Shown here: piece by piece, positions 54,754 to 62,266 of the stretch
Layout of the letters: every line of letters begins with the position of its first letter
Numbering within the stretch: position 1 is the first letter of the stretch
Source: CBDCKN01 sp965219035
GTDB lineage: Bacteria > Gemmatimonadota > Gemmatimonadetes > Longimicrobiales > Gaopeijiaceae
DNA length: 64,000 nucleotides
Assembly (NCBI GenBank): GCA_965219035.1
Contig: CBDCMR010000003.1
Coordinates: 558,001-622,000 of the forward strand
Direction: 5' to 3'
Notes under the pieces: model-generated
The model's input: only the letters and a program-made list of their open reading frames with translations
Told to the model about the DNA's origin: nothing
The model's database searches: none
Program-made: the position numbers and the translations under genes

Positions 54754-55605
54754 ATGGTGCCGATGGATAGATTGCCCATTCACCACGACGGCCCGGTTGC
54801 GAAGCGCGTCAGCAAACATCTCGTGAGCCTGCCCGGCAGCCGGGGGGTCGCGTGTGGGTTGTCCCTGTTACTGTTGGCTCTCGCCCGCGATCCCGGGGCG
54901 GTGGCGGCCCAGAGCGACTACGAGGTCGTGACGGTGACCGACGGGGCCACCCTCTCCGGTCGGGCCGTATTCCACGGGGAGGTGCCGCCGGCCAGGAGGC
55001 TCCTGGTCACGAAGGACGAAGAGGTGTGCGGCTTCGGCTACCGCGAGCGCCACGACGTGGTCGTCGGCGAGGCCGGAGAGCTCCAGGGCGCCGTCGTTTT
55101 CATCGAGGGCGTCACGGAGGGGAAGGCGTGGCCCGACAGCGATCGGCGCCACATGGTGGACCAAAGAGACTGTATTTTCCAGCCGAACATGCTGGTCATG
55201 CCCCGGTGGGCCGACATGGACATAGTGAACAGCGACCCAGTGCTTCACAACATCCACGCCTGGGAGCGGATCGGAGATCGCGGCCGGACACTGTTCAACC
55301 TGGGACAGCCCCCGGAAAAGGAGGTTATCACCCAGGCGGTTCGGCCTCGGAGAGGGAATCAGATCAGGCTCGAGTGTGATGCCCACGACTTCATGCAGGG
55401 GTGGATCTTCGCGGCGGACAGCCCCTACGCCGTTGTCGCCGGGGAAGACGGCACCTTCGAGATCGACGACATTCCCCCGGGGGAATTCACCCTCAAGATC
55501 TGGCACCCCTTCCTGGGGATCCGGGAGCAGAGCGTGACGCTGGCCGCCGGGCAATCGGGTGAGGTCGAGTTCGATTTCACCGGCAGCGAGGGCTCGGGGA
55601 GCTAG
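54754..55605 (+). CDS. Exported cupredoxin-like / methylamine-utilisation-type protein
   Basis: A 283-residue protein whose hydrophobic export segment lies at about 30-52 (GLSLLLLALARDPGAVAAQ), so the true start may be downstream of the ATG at 54754. The body combines a cupredoxin-like fold (VVFIEGVTEGKAW, FQPNMLVMPRWADMDIVNSD, PVLHNIHAW and IRLECDAHDFMQGWIF, with His/Cys/Met placed like copper ligands) and a C-terminal carboxypeptidase-regulatory-like strand set (GTFEIDDIPPGEFTLKIWHP). Similar proteins are annotated as methylamine utilisation or plastocyanin-like. It is divergent from the cytochrome/propeller gene, which suggests a shared electron-transfer role (inference). Confidence 0.85.
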   Translation: MVPMDRLPIHHDGPVAKRVSKHLVSLPGSRGVACGLSLLLLALARDPGAVAAQSDYEVVTVTDGATLSGRAVFHGEVPPARRLLVTKDEEVCGFGYRERHDVVVGEAGELQGAVVFIEGVTEGKAWPDSDRRHMVDQRDCIFQPNMLVMPRWADMDIVNSDPVLHNIHAWERIGDRGRTLFNLGQPPEKEVITQAVRPRRGNQIRLECDAHDFMQGWIFAADSPYAVVAGEDGTFEIDDIPPGEFTLKIWHPFLGIREQSVTLAAGQSGEVEFDFTGSEGSGS

Positions 55606-55681
55606 CGCCGAGGATAGTCAGCCTGGACGGGCCCTGCGGGATCGGCGAGCGGAACCGGAAGGGTGCCATCCGCTCGCAGCC

Positions 55682-56005
55682 TCAAGAAGTCTGGTGGGGC
55701 TCCAGGATGACCTCGAAGTGCTGGGATCGGGCGTCGAAGCGGGCCAGGACCGCCCTGGCCGCGTCCGGAACGTAGGCAACCTCGTAGTCCTCCCCCATGA
55801 AGGACTGCACCGAGTCGAGCGAGTCGAACCAGAGGAGGGTGATGAACTCGACCTCCTGGTCGAGCGAGCGGCGCACGAGGTGTGCTCCCCGGTAGCCCGG
55901 GATATCCTTCCGGGCGATGCCCGGTAGGATCTCGTTCTCCAACAGGCCCTGATAGACGTCCGCGTTGTCGTGGGTGGTCCAGCCGTGCCAGATGCGCGTG
56001 ATCAT
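55682..56005 (-). CDS. Antibiotic biosynthesis monooxygenase (ABM) family protein
   Basis: A 107-residue ferredoxin-like ABM protein: ITRIWHGWTTHDNADVYQGL, IPGYRGAHLVRRSLDQEVEF, and ITLLWFDSLDSVQSFMGED. Members form dimers and may act as cofactor-free oxygenases or as small-molecule binders. The ATG overlaps the stop of the upstream SDR gene by four bases (ATGA), so the pair is translationally coupled and probably works on one substrate. Confidence 0.88.
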   Translation of the reverse strand: MITRIWHGWTTHDNADVYQGLLENEILPGIARKDIPGYRGAHLVRRSLDQEVEFITLLWFDSLDSVQSFMGEDYEVAYVPDAARAVLARFDARSQHFEVILEPHQTS

Positions 56006-57018
56006 ATGTCCTCCCGCACGTGTTCAAGACTCATCAGCTCGTCGATCTGCTTCGCCTGGGCCGCCCGCGCAGAGTCGCGATCGATCTGGAGGCGCCGCAT
56101 CTCCAGCAGGACGCGGTCGCTTCCGCTCAACGGCGCGCCTCTTTCGAGGATCTCGGCTACGGTTCGATCGAAGTAACCACCCCAGTCCGGCTGCCGGCCG
56201 TCTGCGTCGCGGAAGCCGTACTCCTTGGCCAGGGTCCAGGACGCCCACACCCGGCCCGTCTTGTCGGGGACGTCGGCATCGGCTGCGAGCGCGGCCACGG
56301 CCCGACCGACGAAGGTGGGCGACTCGGACTCGACGAAATGAGCGTCCCTCTTCGCCGCGTCCCGCCAGTTGTCCTCGGTGACGCCGAAGTGATCGAGCAT
56401 GGCTTCGGAGCGCAGGAATCCGGGCATCACCGCCAGTGCCGTAATGCCACGGCCCTTCAGATCCAGCGACATGTCGTAGGCCAGGCGGATCACACCCACC
56501 TTCACGAGGTCGTAGAACAGGTTGCCCCGGTAGCCAAGAAAGTCGCCGTCGGTGATCTCCACGATGAGGCCGTGGCCTTGCTCGATCATCAGAGGCACTC
56601 CGTACCGACTCGTGATGATGTGCGTGTGGACGGCCTGCCGGAGCATTGCCAGGCCTTTTTCCATGGAGAGCTTCCAGAAGGGCTGGCCCCACTCGGTCAG
56701 TGAATCGCCCCCCCAGATGTCGTTCACCAAGACGTCCAGGCGGCCCTGCTCGTCCTTCACTCTTTGGAACAGCGCCTCGACCTCCTCTTCCACGCCGTGG
56801 TCGACCTGGACCCAGATGCCCGTCCCCCCGAGGGCGGTGACGAGCTCCGCCGTCTCCTCGATGGTCTCGGGCCGGCTCCCGGTGGCCGGCCGGCCACGGA
56901 CGCTCCGGCCCGTACAGTACACCGTGGCGCCCGCCTCTCCGAGCATTCTGGCGATGCCACGTCCGGCGCCTCGGGTGGCTCCTGCCACGACGGCGACCTT
57001 TCCGGTGAGGGGCTTCAT
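56002..57018 (-). CDS. Short-chain dehydrogenase/reductase (SDR)
   Basis: A 338-residue SDR. ATG 57018 begins MKPLTGKVAVVAGATRGAGR, with the nucleotide motif GATRGAGRGIA. The motif after beta-4 is VNDIWGG in place of NNAG, and the active-site Tyr/Lys is in YDLVKVGVIRLAYDMSLDLK. It is longer than the classical 250 residues, with a C-terminal extension (YGFRDADGRQPDWGGYFDRT) typical of the DHRS1-like group. The substrate is unknown. Its stop is coupled to the ABM gene. The upstream frame extension to 57087 was rejected. Confidence 0.9.
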   Translation of the reverse strand: MKPLTGKVAVVAGATRGAGRGIARMLGEAGATVYCTGRSVRGRPATGSRPETIEETAELVTALGGTGIWVQVDHGVEEEVEALFQRVKDEQGRLDVLVNDIWGGDSLTEWGQPFWKLSMEKGLAMLRQAVHTHIITSRYGVPLMIEQGHGLIVEITDGDFLGYRGNLFYDLVKVGVIRLAYDMSLDLKGRGITALAVMPGFLRSEAMLDHFGVTEDNWRDAAKRDAHFVESESPTFVGRAVAALAADADVPDKTGRVWASWTLAKEYGFRDADGRQPDWGGYFDRTVAEILERGAPLSGSDRVLLEMRRLQIDRDSARAAQAKQIDELMSLEHVREDI

Positions 57019-57138
57019 GTCGGGCGCTCCATCAAGCGGTACGAACCAAAACCGGCGACCGGGACTCGCCCGGCCGCCGGCCGTCACCGTTGATCAAGGT
57101 AGCCGAACGGTGGTCAGTTCGCCGTGGTGGCGTTGGGC

Positions 57139-57224
57139 TTCGTGCCTTAGCAATGGTGGCGGCCTATCTGCCGGTCCGCCGGGCCACCATCGTAGATCCG
57201 GCGCCGGTGCTGCGGAGGATTGAG
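57139..57224 (+). pseudogene. C-terminal stub of an ADOP/MacB-type ABC permease
   Basis: A short open stretch reads RALAMVAAYLPVRRATIVDP and then APVLRRIE, the conserved end of FtsX-like permeases (AAYLPARRA..VDP...LR.E). Nothing upstream resembles the rest of a permease, and no stop directly follows. It is one of four such stubs in the last 7 kb of the window. The remainder of the 57019-57257 interval has no recognised feature. Confidence 0.55.
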
Positions 57225-57257
57225 CCGGCAGCGAGCCCGGTAGTTTCTGCAACCCAA

Positions 57258-57295
57258 ACGCCCCCGGCCCGGCCGTGTGGCCGGACCGGGGGCGT
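57258..57295 (-). terminator. GC-rich terminator of the asparaginase remnant
   Basis: A near-perfect hairpin (ACGCCCCCGG.CCGGCC with GGCCGG.CCGGGGGCGT, loop GTGT). On the minus strand it is followed by TTTGGGTT. It lies about 50 bases after the stop of the asparaginase fragment and so probably ended that gene. Confidence 0.6.
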
Positions 57296-57344
57296 GCGGT
57301 CTCCCAGCTTCGAACGCCATCGCCCTCGTCAGAGGGCTCGGCGG

Positions 57345-57527
57345 TTACCCGGTGTACTGGGTGGTGCCCTCGTAGATCTCCAGCCCCTTCGGGTGCCGCA
57401 CGGTCATCCGGGGACGGCCCCGGTTATTGCCCATCGAGGCTGCGCCGTACTCCCCGTCCCTGTTGATGGCCACGAACTTCTCCGAGGGGAAGAAGCTCGG
57501 GTTCACGTTCCGGTATTTGTGTATGAG
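57345..57527 (-). pseudogene. 3' remnant of an asparaginase_2-like (Ntn-hydrolase) gene ending at the IS481 element
   Basis: Minus-strand translation gives LIHKYRNVNPSFFPSEKFVA, INRDGEYGAASMGNNRGRPR, MTVRHPKGLEIYEGTTQYTG and a stop. This resembles the C-terminus of N4-(beta-GlcNAc)-L-asparaginase/isoaspartyl-peptidase proteins, where the small subunit ends. The frame is interrupted exactly at the end of the IS481-family element (57528). The 5' part is not on the far side of the element, so insertion was followed by deletion or rearrangement. Confidence 0.6.
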
Positions 57528-58846
57528 CGGTAAAGGACCTGGGTAACAGTTAAGTCAAGAGACCTGAGTAACAGTTCTCCGTCCTTTGCAAGTGCCTCCA
57601 GTTCGTCTCTTCCCTCGTCCGAGGGAGTCGAAGATGAGGCGTTTGGGTTCAACAAAGCGTCCTAGCCAGATGGGTCCGAAGTAGACCTCAAAGAGACCGT
57701 GGTCAATCTCTTCCAGTCCGACTTCATGCCCAGCGAAGAGTCGGCCGACGGGCACACGGTCCCCGTACCAGCGGATGCCACCGTTCGTGCTGACGAGCCG
57801 GGTCTCGAAGTGGCCCGGATACGTGACCGGGTCGAGTTGCTTCGGGAAGGGTCGAGGTGAGGGTCGGTAGAGATTGGAGGGCACAGCACCGTCCAACGCC
57901 TCGTGAGGCCGGACTTCGTTGTAGAGCTTCCTGAATCTTCGAAACGCTTGCTGCTGGGTCCGCATGTTGGAGCTCGGAGGTCGGGTGGTACGCCTCTTTA
58001 GCACCAGGTGCATGTTCTCGTGCTTGCCGTTCTGCTGAGGGCAGCCAGGCTCGATGAGCTCAGGCAGAATGCCCACCTGAATGAACCACACGGACAGCCG
58101 AGAGAGACGGCCTAGTGCGTTCGAAGCGAAGGGAGTGCCGTTGTCCGTACGGATCCGTTCGGGTAGACCGTGTTGGCGAAATAGCCGCGTGAACACTGGG
58201 ATCACGCCGTCGATTGTCACGTCCGGACGACCCCAACACTCCAGTACGAACCTCGAATGCATGTCCTGCACAGTAAGCGGGTAGCACAGCTCACCGTCAC
58301 CCATCGGGAACTCGCCCTTGAAGTCGGCCGTCCACGTCCCGTTCGGTTCAGATGCGTTGGTATCGGGTCGACCCGGGTGCCAGCGGCGCACCCTTCGCCG
58401 ACGCCTCGGCACCAGGTCGTGACGCACCAGGATGTTGTGCATCGTCTGTCGTGAGGGCAGTGCTAGCTCCGGCCGATGCGTCTGCAGGTACCACCGGATC
58501 TTCTTCGGCCCGAAGTCGTCATACTTGCGTCTAACCTCGAGGATCGTCTCGACCACCTCACTAGGCGTAGCCCATGGGCAATGCCCGGGTCGACTCGCTC
58601 GATTCTCCAGACCTGCTGGCCCGGCTCGCCGCCATCGATCCATCCACTTGTAGCCCGTCTTGCGACTAATCCCGTATCGATCGCACACCGCAGCAAAGCT
58701 CCGAAGACTGCGATGGGCTTCTTCGATAAACCGCGTTCTCTCTTCCATGACATGAGTCTCCTCGAACGGCATCGGCCTCCTCCTTTCAGAGGTGCCGACT
58801 GTAACCCATGTCCCTTTACTTAAGTGTGTACCATGTCTCTTTACCG
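57528..58846. mobile_element. IS481-family insertion sequence with double terminal repeats
   Basis: An element of about 1.32 kb. The outer ends are inverted: GGTAAAG at 57529 and CTTTACC at 58839. Each end holds two tandem versions of a motif of about 20 bases (left: AAAGGACCTGGGTAACAGT and AGAGACCTGAGTAACAGT; right, reversed: AAAGAGACATGGTACACA and AAAGGGACATGGGTTACAGT), likely transposase sites. One transposase gene fills the interior. I see no clear target duplication (flanks TATGAGC and GGACCCG), so one flank has probably changed since insertion. Confidence 0.8.
57555..58772 (-). CDS. IS481-family transposase (DDE)
   Basis: A 405-residue intact transposase. The N-terminal HTH region (FAAVCDRYGISRKTGYKWMD) is followed by a second helix set and the rve/DDE integrase core. 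The catalytic Asp residues are probably in GTWTADFKGEF and ERIRTDNGTPF, and the Glu in GCPQQNGKHENMH. A C-terminal DNA-binding extension includes LGRFVEPKRLIFDSLGR. The frame is complete with terminal repeats on both sides, so the element may still be active. It is read opposite to the epimerase gene that follows. Confidence 0.93.
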   Translation of the reverse strand: MPFEETHVMEERTRFIEEAHRSLRSFAAVCDRYGISRKTGYKWMDRWRRAGPAGLENRASRPGHCPWATPSEVVETILEVRRKYDDFGPKKIRWYLQTHRPELALPSRQTMHNILVRHDLVPRRRRRVRRWHPGRPDTNASEPNGTWTADFKGEFPMGDGELCYPLTVQDMHSRFVLECWGRPDVTIDGVIPVFTRLFRQHGLPERIRTDNGTPFASNALGRLSRLSVWFIQVGILPELIEPGCPQQNGKHENMHLVLKRRTTRPPSSNMRTQQQAFRRFRKLYNEVRPHEALDGAVPSNLYRPSPRPFPKQLDPVTYPGHFETRLVSTNGGIRWYGDRVPVGRLFAGHEVGLEEIDHGLFEVYFGPIWLGRFVEPKRLIFDSLGRGKRRTGGTCKGRRTVTQVS

Positions 58847-59066
58847 GACCCGCCGATCGATCCCCGATCGCTCACTACTCATCGTCTACTCCCATATCGT
58901 GGTAAGCCATCTGCATGTCCCGCTCTTCGGTGTGACGTCGAGACCGATGCTAGGGGGTCGGTGGACGATGCCGCAAGCCGCTGGAGCTTGAAATGGAGGT
59001 CCCACCCGCCGCAGGTTGTGTGTCACGTACACGAGACACGGGCGAGTTAAAACCAGGAGGGGCTCC
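58847..59066 (+). other. Sequence between IS481 and the epimerase gene
   Basis: 220 bases with no recognised gene. It should have held the 5' part of the asparaginase gene if the IS had simply inserted, but no such frame is found. It contains the ribosome site AGGAGG for the gene at 59067. Confidence 0.5.
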
Positions 59067-60218
59067 ATGCCGACCGATCGAAGGGATTTTCTGCGACTCT
59101 CCGCAGTGGCCGGTGGGGCGTTTGGCCTGGGAGTCAGGCCAAGCTTGATCGGGGCGACGACGGCTGCATCAGTGCAACGATCGCGGCGGCCGGTGCGGGA
59201 CCCTCGGGCGGTCCTTCAGATCTTGATTCTGGGCGGCACCGGCTTCATCGGACCCTATCAGGTCCGGTATGCGCTGGGGCGGGGCCATACGGTCACGCTC
59301 TTCAACCGCGGCCGCACGAACCCGGACCTCTTTCCGGAGGTCGAGAAGCTCATCGGGGACCGGAACGGACAGTTGGATGCCCTCAAGGGGCGAAGCTGGG
59401 ACGTGGTCATCGACAACTCACGGTCCAACCCCGAATGGGTGCGGATGTCCGCCGAGCTGCTGAAGGATTCGGTGGATCGATACTTCTACGTGTCGTCTCG
59501 ATCCGCGTACGCCGACACGCGCCAGATCCCCATGACGGCCGCTGCTCCGACCTTCACCTACGAGACCGCCGGCGTGGCCTGCGGCGCCGAACGACTGCCG
59601 TACGGACTCGCCAAGGCGCTCTCGGAGCGAGAGGCACAACGGATCTTCGTGAGGCGTACGAACATCGTGCGGCCCGGCCTCATCATCGGCCCCCGGGACG
59701 AGACCGACCGGTTCACCTATTGGCCGGTCCGCATCCACCGGGGCGGGGAAGTGCTCTCACCCGGCGACCCGTCCGATCCTGTGCAGATCATCGACGTCCG
59801 GGACCTTACGGAGTGGATGATCCGGATGGCGGAGACCGGCCATAGCGGTGTCTTCAACGGGGTGGGCCCGGCCACTCCTCGCCCCATGTCGGAGCTACTC
59901 TACGGGATTCGGGCGGTCACCACCGCCGAGACGACGTTCACCTGGGTGAACTACGAGTTCCTCTCCGAGATCGGCATTCGACCGTACTCCCACATGCCCG
60001 TTTGGATGCCTCCCATCGAGGGGCGACAAGGCTTCGCCCGTTTCGATCTCTCGGCTGAGGTGGAGGCCGGGCTGACGTTCCGGCCCCTGGCGGTCACGGC
60101 CAGGGACACGCTCGACTATCACTTCTCCCGGGCACCAGAGCGCCAGGCTCGACTCCGGGCCGGCATCTCGGCCGAGCGGGAAGCGGAAGTCCTGGCGGCC
60201 TGGCACGTCAGGAGGTAG
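59067..60218 (+). CDS. Tat-exported NAD-dependent epimerase/dehydratase-like protein
   Basis: A 383-residue protein. ATG 59067 has AGGAGG upstream and a Tat signal (TDRRDFLRLSAVAGGAFGLG). The mature part is an extended SDR: ILILGGTGFIGPYQVRYALG (NAD motif GGTGFIG), VIDNSRSNPEWVRMSAELL, YFYVSSRSAY and NIVRPGLIIGPRDETDRFTY. The classical YxxxK is modified to YGLAKALSER. Export of a nucleotide-dependent enzyme is odd but recurs in Gemmatimonadota and Acidobacteriota. The role is unknown; sugar epimerisation is only inferred from the fold. Confidence 0.88.
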   Translation: MPTDRRDFLRLSAVAGGAFGLGVRPSLIGATTAASVQRSRRPVRDPRAVLQILILGGTGFIGPYQVRYALGRGHTVTLFNRGRTNPDLFPEVEKLIGDRNGQLDALKGRSWDVVIDNSRSNPEWVRMSAELLKDSVDRYFYVSSRSAYADTRQIPMTAAAPTFTYETAGVACGAERLPYGLAKALSEREAQRIFVRRTNIVRPGLIIGPRDETDRFTYWPVRIHRGGEVLSPGDPSDPVQIIDVRDLTEWMIRMAETGHSGVFNGVGPATPRPMSELLYGIRAVTTAETTFTWVNYEFLSEIGIRPYSHMPVWMPPIEGRQGFARFDLSAEVEAGLTFRPLAVTARDTLDYHFSRAPERQARLRAGISAEREAEVLAAWHVRR

Positions 60219-60265
60219 TCACTCCGGCCGCAGCGCCTCCACCGGGTCGATCCGCGTGGTTGCCT
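60219..60265 (-). pseudogene. C-terminal stub of an ADOP/MacB-type ABC permease
   Basis: On the minus strand the last codons read ATTRIDPVEALRPE and a stop, the invariant tail of ADOP permeases (R.DPV.ALR.E). It ends at the stop of the epimerase gene on the opposite strand. No other part of a permease gene precedes it; the PPK2 gene begins 60 bases further on. Confidence 0.5.
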
Positions 60266-60326
60266 CCGAAGTAGTAGCCCGCGTATTTGTGGCGCGAGTC
60301 TCTCTACCGGTGCGATCTCATCGGAG

Positions 60327-61190
60327 ATGCACACAATGACGGAGCGATACAGGCCGGACGGCCGAATCGAAAAGAAGTACTACGAGGGCGAGCTCCTCAG
60401 GCTGCAGGAGGAGCTCGTGAGCCTTCAAGACTGGATCAAGCACACGGGGATGAGGGTGGCCATCATCTTCGAGGGCCGCGACGCCGCCGGTAAGGGCGGA
60501 GTCATCAAGCGGATCACCCAGCGGCTGAACGCTCGCGTCGTGAAGGTCGTGGCACTGGGCATCCCCACGGAGCGCGAGAAGAGCCAGTGGTACTTCCAGC
60601 GGTATGCGCCCCATCTGCCTGGCGCCGGAGAGATGGTCCTGTTCGATAGGAGCTGGTACAACCGGGCGGGGGTGGAGCGCGTGATGGGGTTCTGCACCGA
60701 CGACGAGTACCGGGAGTTTCTTCGGTCCTGTCCAGACTTCGAGAGAATGCTCGTCAATTCGGGGATGATTCTCATCAAGTACTGGTTCGCCATCAGCGCC
60801 GAGGAGCAGGAGCGGCGGCTCCGCGATCGCATCGACGATCCGCGGAAGCGTTGGAAGGTCGGCCCTGTGGACGTGGCCTCACGTGCCCGGTGGACGGATT
60901 ACTCCCGCGCCAAGGACGCCATGTTCACTTACACGGATATCGACGAGGCCCCCTGGTACGTGGTGAAGGCCGATGTGAAGCGTCACGCACGGCTGAACTG
61001 CATCGATCATCTCCTCGAGACGGTTCCGTATCAGGATCTCCCGGAAAATCCCATCGAGCTTCCCGACCTCCAACGGGATCCCAACTACCGTCGCCCACCG
61101 CTCGAAAGCATGAACTGGGTACCCGAGGTCTACGGGGGACGAGCCGCCACTGGGGAACCGGAGCCCGAGGGTGGCGAGGTCTCGGAGTAG
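60327..61190 (+). CDS. ppk2: Polyphosphate kinase 2
   Basis: A 287-residue PPK2 class I protein, normal in length. It has the Walker A-like loop IIFEGRDAAGKGGVIKRI, the Walker B/lid region LFDRSWYNRAGVERVMGF, and RDRIDDPRKRWKVGPVD with ARWTDYSRAKDAMF. PPK2 uses polyphosphate to phosphorylate nucleoside diphosphates or the reverse, in the cytoplasm. Class I members act on ADP/GDP. ATG 60327 or 60336 are both possible starts. The gene has no operon partners. Confidence 0.95.
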   Translation: MHTMTERYRPDGRIEKKYYEGELLRLQEELVSLQDWIKHTGMRVAIIFEGRDAAGKGGVIKRITQRLNARVVKVVALGIPTEREKSQWYFQRYAPHLPGAGEMVLFDRSWYNRAGVERVMGFCTDDEYREFLRSCPDFERMLVNSGMILIKYWFAISAEEQERRLRDRIDDPRKRWKVGPVDVASRARWTDYSRAKDAMFTYTDIDEAPWYVVKADVKRHARLNCIDHLLETVPYQDLPENPIELPDLQRDPNYRRPPLESMNWVPEVYGGRAATGEPEPEGGEVSE

Positions 61191-61272
61191 CGATCACGCT
61201 TCGCGCCGAGCCGGGGGCGCCCGGACCCACCCTGGAAGCGCCCGATGGCGGGCGGCTAACCCCACGCGGCCC

Positions 61273-61300
61273 TTGGCAAATCGGTGATTCTGCGTATTTT
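61273..61300 (+). promoter_or_regulatory. Predicted promoter of the outer-membrane protein gene
   Basis: TTGGCA (61273-61278) and TATTTT (61295-61300) are separated by 16 bases. The -10 box overlaps the palindromic operator at 61299-61314, so a bound repressor would block the start site. Confidence 0.5.
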
Positions 61301-61314
61301 TAGGCAAGCCTAAA
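61299..61314 (+). promoter_or_regulatory. DtxR/MntR/IdeR-like operator
   Basis: TTTAGGCAAGCCTAAA is a perfect palindrome (7-base arms, 2-base centre). The half-site TTAGG/CCTAA is the hallmark of metal-dependent DtxR-family repressors (DtxR, IdeR, MntR-like). It lies 24 bases before the start of the beta-barrel gene at 61338 and overlaps the -10 box. This suggests repression by Fe or Mn sufficiency. Family assignment is by motif only. Confidence 0.65.
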
Positions 61315-61337
61315 TTTACTCGCCACTCGGGGTTGCC

Positions 61338-62135
61338 ATGTTTCGCCTTCGCGCTGCTGTTCTCATCACACTGATACTAGCGGTTGTCCCGGGGACGGCC
61401 CTCTCCCAGTCCATCGGTACCGACCGGCCCGACTTCGTCGAATCCAGCTCGACGGTAGGCAAGGGCAGCGTCCAGGTCGAGGGCTCCGTCGCGTTCGACG
61501 AAACGGAGATCTCCGGAACGGAGGTCGGAAACTGGACCACTCCCTTCCTCTTCCGCGTTGGCATCGCCGACGCCTGGGAGCTGCGCCTGGAGTCGGACTG
61601 GTTCATCCGAAGCACGCTCGAGGAGGGGGAGGGATCACCCGAGCTCACGACCAACGGCGTCTCCGACTTCGCGGTCGGCGTGAAGTGGGCGTTCTTCGCT
61701 CCTGAGAGGGGGAGCGCGCCTGCCATGGCCGCCCTGGTTCACGCCGATCTGCCCACGGGATCGGACGATTTCCGCGGCAGCGGAGCGCGGCCCTCGCTCC
61801 GGTTCGTGGCGGAGTGGGCGCTGGAGGGCGATTGGGGAATCGGAGTCATGCCTGGGATTCTCTACGATCGCGATGACGGCCGGCGCTTCGTGTCGGGCAT
61901 CTTCGGTGCGGTGGTCGGGAAGGGGCTCACCGACTCGCTCCGCGCCTTCGTCGAAATCGCCTTCGAGCAGATCACGGAAGACCAGTACGGCGGCAACGTC
62001 GGTTTCGTCGACTTCGGGGGCACCTTTCTGCTGAACCCGCGATGGCAGCTGGACGCGGCGGCTGCCGTGGGCGTCACGGACCAGGCCCCGGATTTCGGGT
62101 TCACGTTGGGCTTGTCGGGGCTCTTCCCGCGGTAG
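61338..62135 (+). CDS. Outer-membrane beta-barrel 'transporter' (Phenol_MetA_deg-like)
   Basis: A 265-residue protein with a signal peptide (ending TALSQ). The mature start SIGTDRPDFVESSSTVGKGS is the typical beginning of this outer-membrane family, whose members are annotated as putative transporters or phenol-degradation meta-pathway proteins. Alternating beta strands and a C-terminal LGLSGLFPR suit a barrel of about 12 strands. It sits behind a DtxR/MntR-like operator, so a role in metal or siderophore passage is possible (inference). Confidence 0.85.
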   Translation: MFRLRAAVLITLILAVVPGTALSQSIGTDRPDFVESSSTVGKGSVQVEGSVAFDETEISGTEVGNWTTPFLFRVGIADAWELRLESDWFIRSTLEEGEGSPELTTNGVSDFAVGVKWAFFAPERGSAPAMAALVHADLPTGSDDFRGSGARPSLRFVAEWALEGDWGIGVMPGILYDRDDGRRFVSGIFGAVVGKGLTDSLRAFVEIAFEQITEDQYGGNVGFVDFGGTFLLNPRWQLDAAAAVGVTDQAPDFGFTLGLSGLFPR

Positions 62136-62203
62136 ACCTGACCCTGGCCGGGCTTGGCGCTCGCCACGCGGCGTGTTGCGCTCGAGCTCGCCGCTATACC
62201 TCG

Positions 62204-62262
62204 TCACTCGAAGCGAAGAGCCTCGACTGGATCGGTCCTGGAGGCTCGTAAGGCCGGCACCG
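62204..62262 (-). pseudogene. C-terminal stub of an ADOP/MacB-type ABC permease
   Basis: Minus-strand translation gives PALRASRTDPVEALRFE and a stop, a typical ADOP tail. A stop codon lies a few codons before it in frame, and the chimeric regulator gene ends at 62267, so no permease body is present. Confidence 0.55.
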
Positions 62263-62266
62263 CCGG

